From an uncultured Clostridia bacterium (lineage in GTDB: Bacteria; Bacillota; Clostridia; Christensenellales; Pumilibacteraceae), in assembly GCA_934247335.1 (NCBI GenBank), contig CAKQJJ010000086.1, positions 1-6,213 on the forward strand: DNA of 6,213 nt, read 5' to 3'. The translations under genes and the position numbers were made by a program. Position 1 is the stretch's first letter. Each line of letters begins with the position of its first letter. Shown piece after piece: positions 5,855 to 6,213 of the stretch. Below the pieces are notes generated by a model. It was not told the origin of the DNA. It ran no database searches and saw nothing but the letters and a program-made list of their open reading frames with translations.

Positions 5855-6213
5855 ATGGAACACAATTATATAATAAAAACCATGGAAGAGGTCATGCACG
5901 AATCCATGATCCCTTATTCCGAATGCGTAATTCTCGACCGTGCTCTGCCGCGCGTGGAGGATGGATTGAAGCCCGTTCAGCGCAGAATTCTGTTCGATAT
6001 GATGGAACTGGGTCTGACACCCGACAAGCCGTATAAAAAGTGCGCGAGAGTAGTAGGCGACTGCCTTGGTAAATATCATCCGCACGGCGACTCGTCGGTG
6101 TATCAGGCGCTCGTCCGTCTTGCTCAGCCCTTCAATATGGGGGCGACGCTCGTGGACGGTCAGGGTAACTTCGGCGACGTGGACGGAAACGGCGCGGCTG
6201 CAATGCGTTACAC
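5855..6213 (+). CDS. parC/gyrA: Type IIA DNA topoisomerase subunit A (ParC/GyrA), 3' end cut by window edge
   Basis: This is the N-terminal 119 residues of the DNA cleavage-rejoining subunit. The ATG has GGAGAG (5844-5849) 5 nt upstream and lies 14 bp after subunit B, so the two are co-translated from one operon. The visible part is the start of the winged-helix breakage-reunion domain: ALPRVEDGLKPVQRRIL (30-46), LTPDKPYKKCARVVGD (54-69), KYHPHGDSSVYQ (73-84), VDGQGNFGDVDGNGAAAMRY (100-119). Catalytic Tyr119 with Arg118 is the last complete codon and matches E. coli GyrA Tyr122. In the quinolone-determining region Ser80 is kept, but Gln84 replaces the usual acidic residue (GyrA Asp87, ParC Glu84). 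The usual Arg-Tyr in the FSLRY stretch is Gly96-Ala97. The missing C-terminal domain, with or without a GyrA box, would decide between gyrase and topoisomerase IV. The MHESMIPYSECVILDRALPRVEDG opening resembles clostridial ParC-type proteins. Confidence 0.95.
   Translation, partial: MEHNYIIKTMEEVMHESMIPYSECVILDRALPRVEDGLKPVQRRILFDMMELGLTPDKPYKKCARVVGDCLGKYHPHGDSSVYQALVRLAQPFNMGATLVDGQGNFGDVDGNGAAAMRY

Overview
This 6.2 kb stretch is chromosomal DNA of a bacterium, most likely an uncultured member of the Clostridia (Bacillota). The grounds are a DapL-type lysine/peptidoglycan gene, a short MurG of the clostridial kind, strong AGGAG-type ribosome binding sites, AT-rich extended -10 promoters, and an adjacent type IIA topoisomerase gene pair with clostridial-style motifs (SDADQDG, LRGKPLNAEKKRIDQVL, ALPRVEDGLKPVQRRIL). 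Base composition looks moderate, with many CG-rich codons (gcg, tcg, cgc, gac). The species assignment is inference.

Layout. (1) 1-1008, plus strand: the C-terminal 335 codons of an LL-diaminopimelate aminotransferase (dapL), cut by the left edge. (2) 1005-1101: an extended -10 sigma-A promoter whose -35 box contains the dapL stop codon, then a leader with a small hairpin. (3) 1102-1710: a maltose/galactoside-type hexapeptide-repeat O-acetyltransferase starting at GTG. (4) 1759-2670: a dihydroorotate-dehydrogenase-fold protein in which many ligand-contacting residues are replaced; it lies 48 bp after the acetyltransferase and is probably co-transcribed with it. (5) 2639-3709, minus strand: murG, converging on gene 4 with a 32-bp tail-to-tail overlap. 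(6) 3710-3893: a divergent intergenic region with a clear promoter for the rightward genes and no convincing promoter for murG. (7) 3894-5840: type IIA topoisomerase subunit B (ParE/GyrB). (8) 5855-6213: the start of subunit A (ParC/GyrA), 14 bp later, cut by the right edge just after its catalytic tyrosine.

How the genes relate. dapL makes LL-2,6-diaminopimelate for lysine and the peptidoglycan stem peptide. murG adds GlcNAc to lipid I to make lipid II. Both feed cell-wall synthesis, but they are on opposite strands and do not form one operon. The B and A topoisomerase subunits form an operon and would assemble into an A2B2 enzyme for decatenation and/or supercoiling control. The acetyltransferase and the DHOD-like protein form a small two-gene unit of unknown purpose.

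I see no mobile element, CRISPR array, tRNA, rRNA or convincing intrinsic terminator. The window is mostly housekeeping. The points most worth a second look are the degenerate DHOD-like protein and the natural substitutions at drug-determining positions in both topoisomerase subunits.
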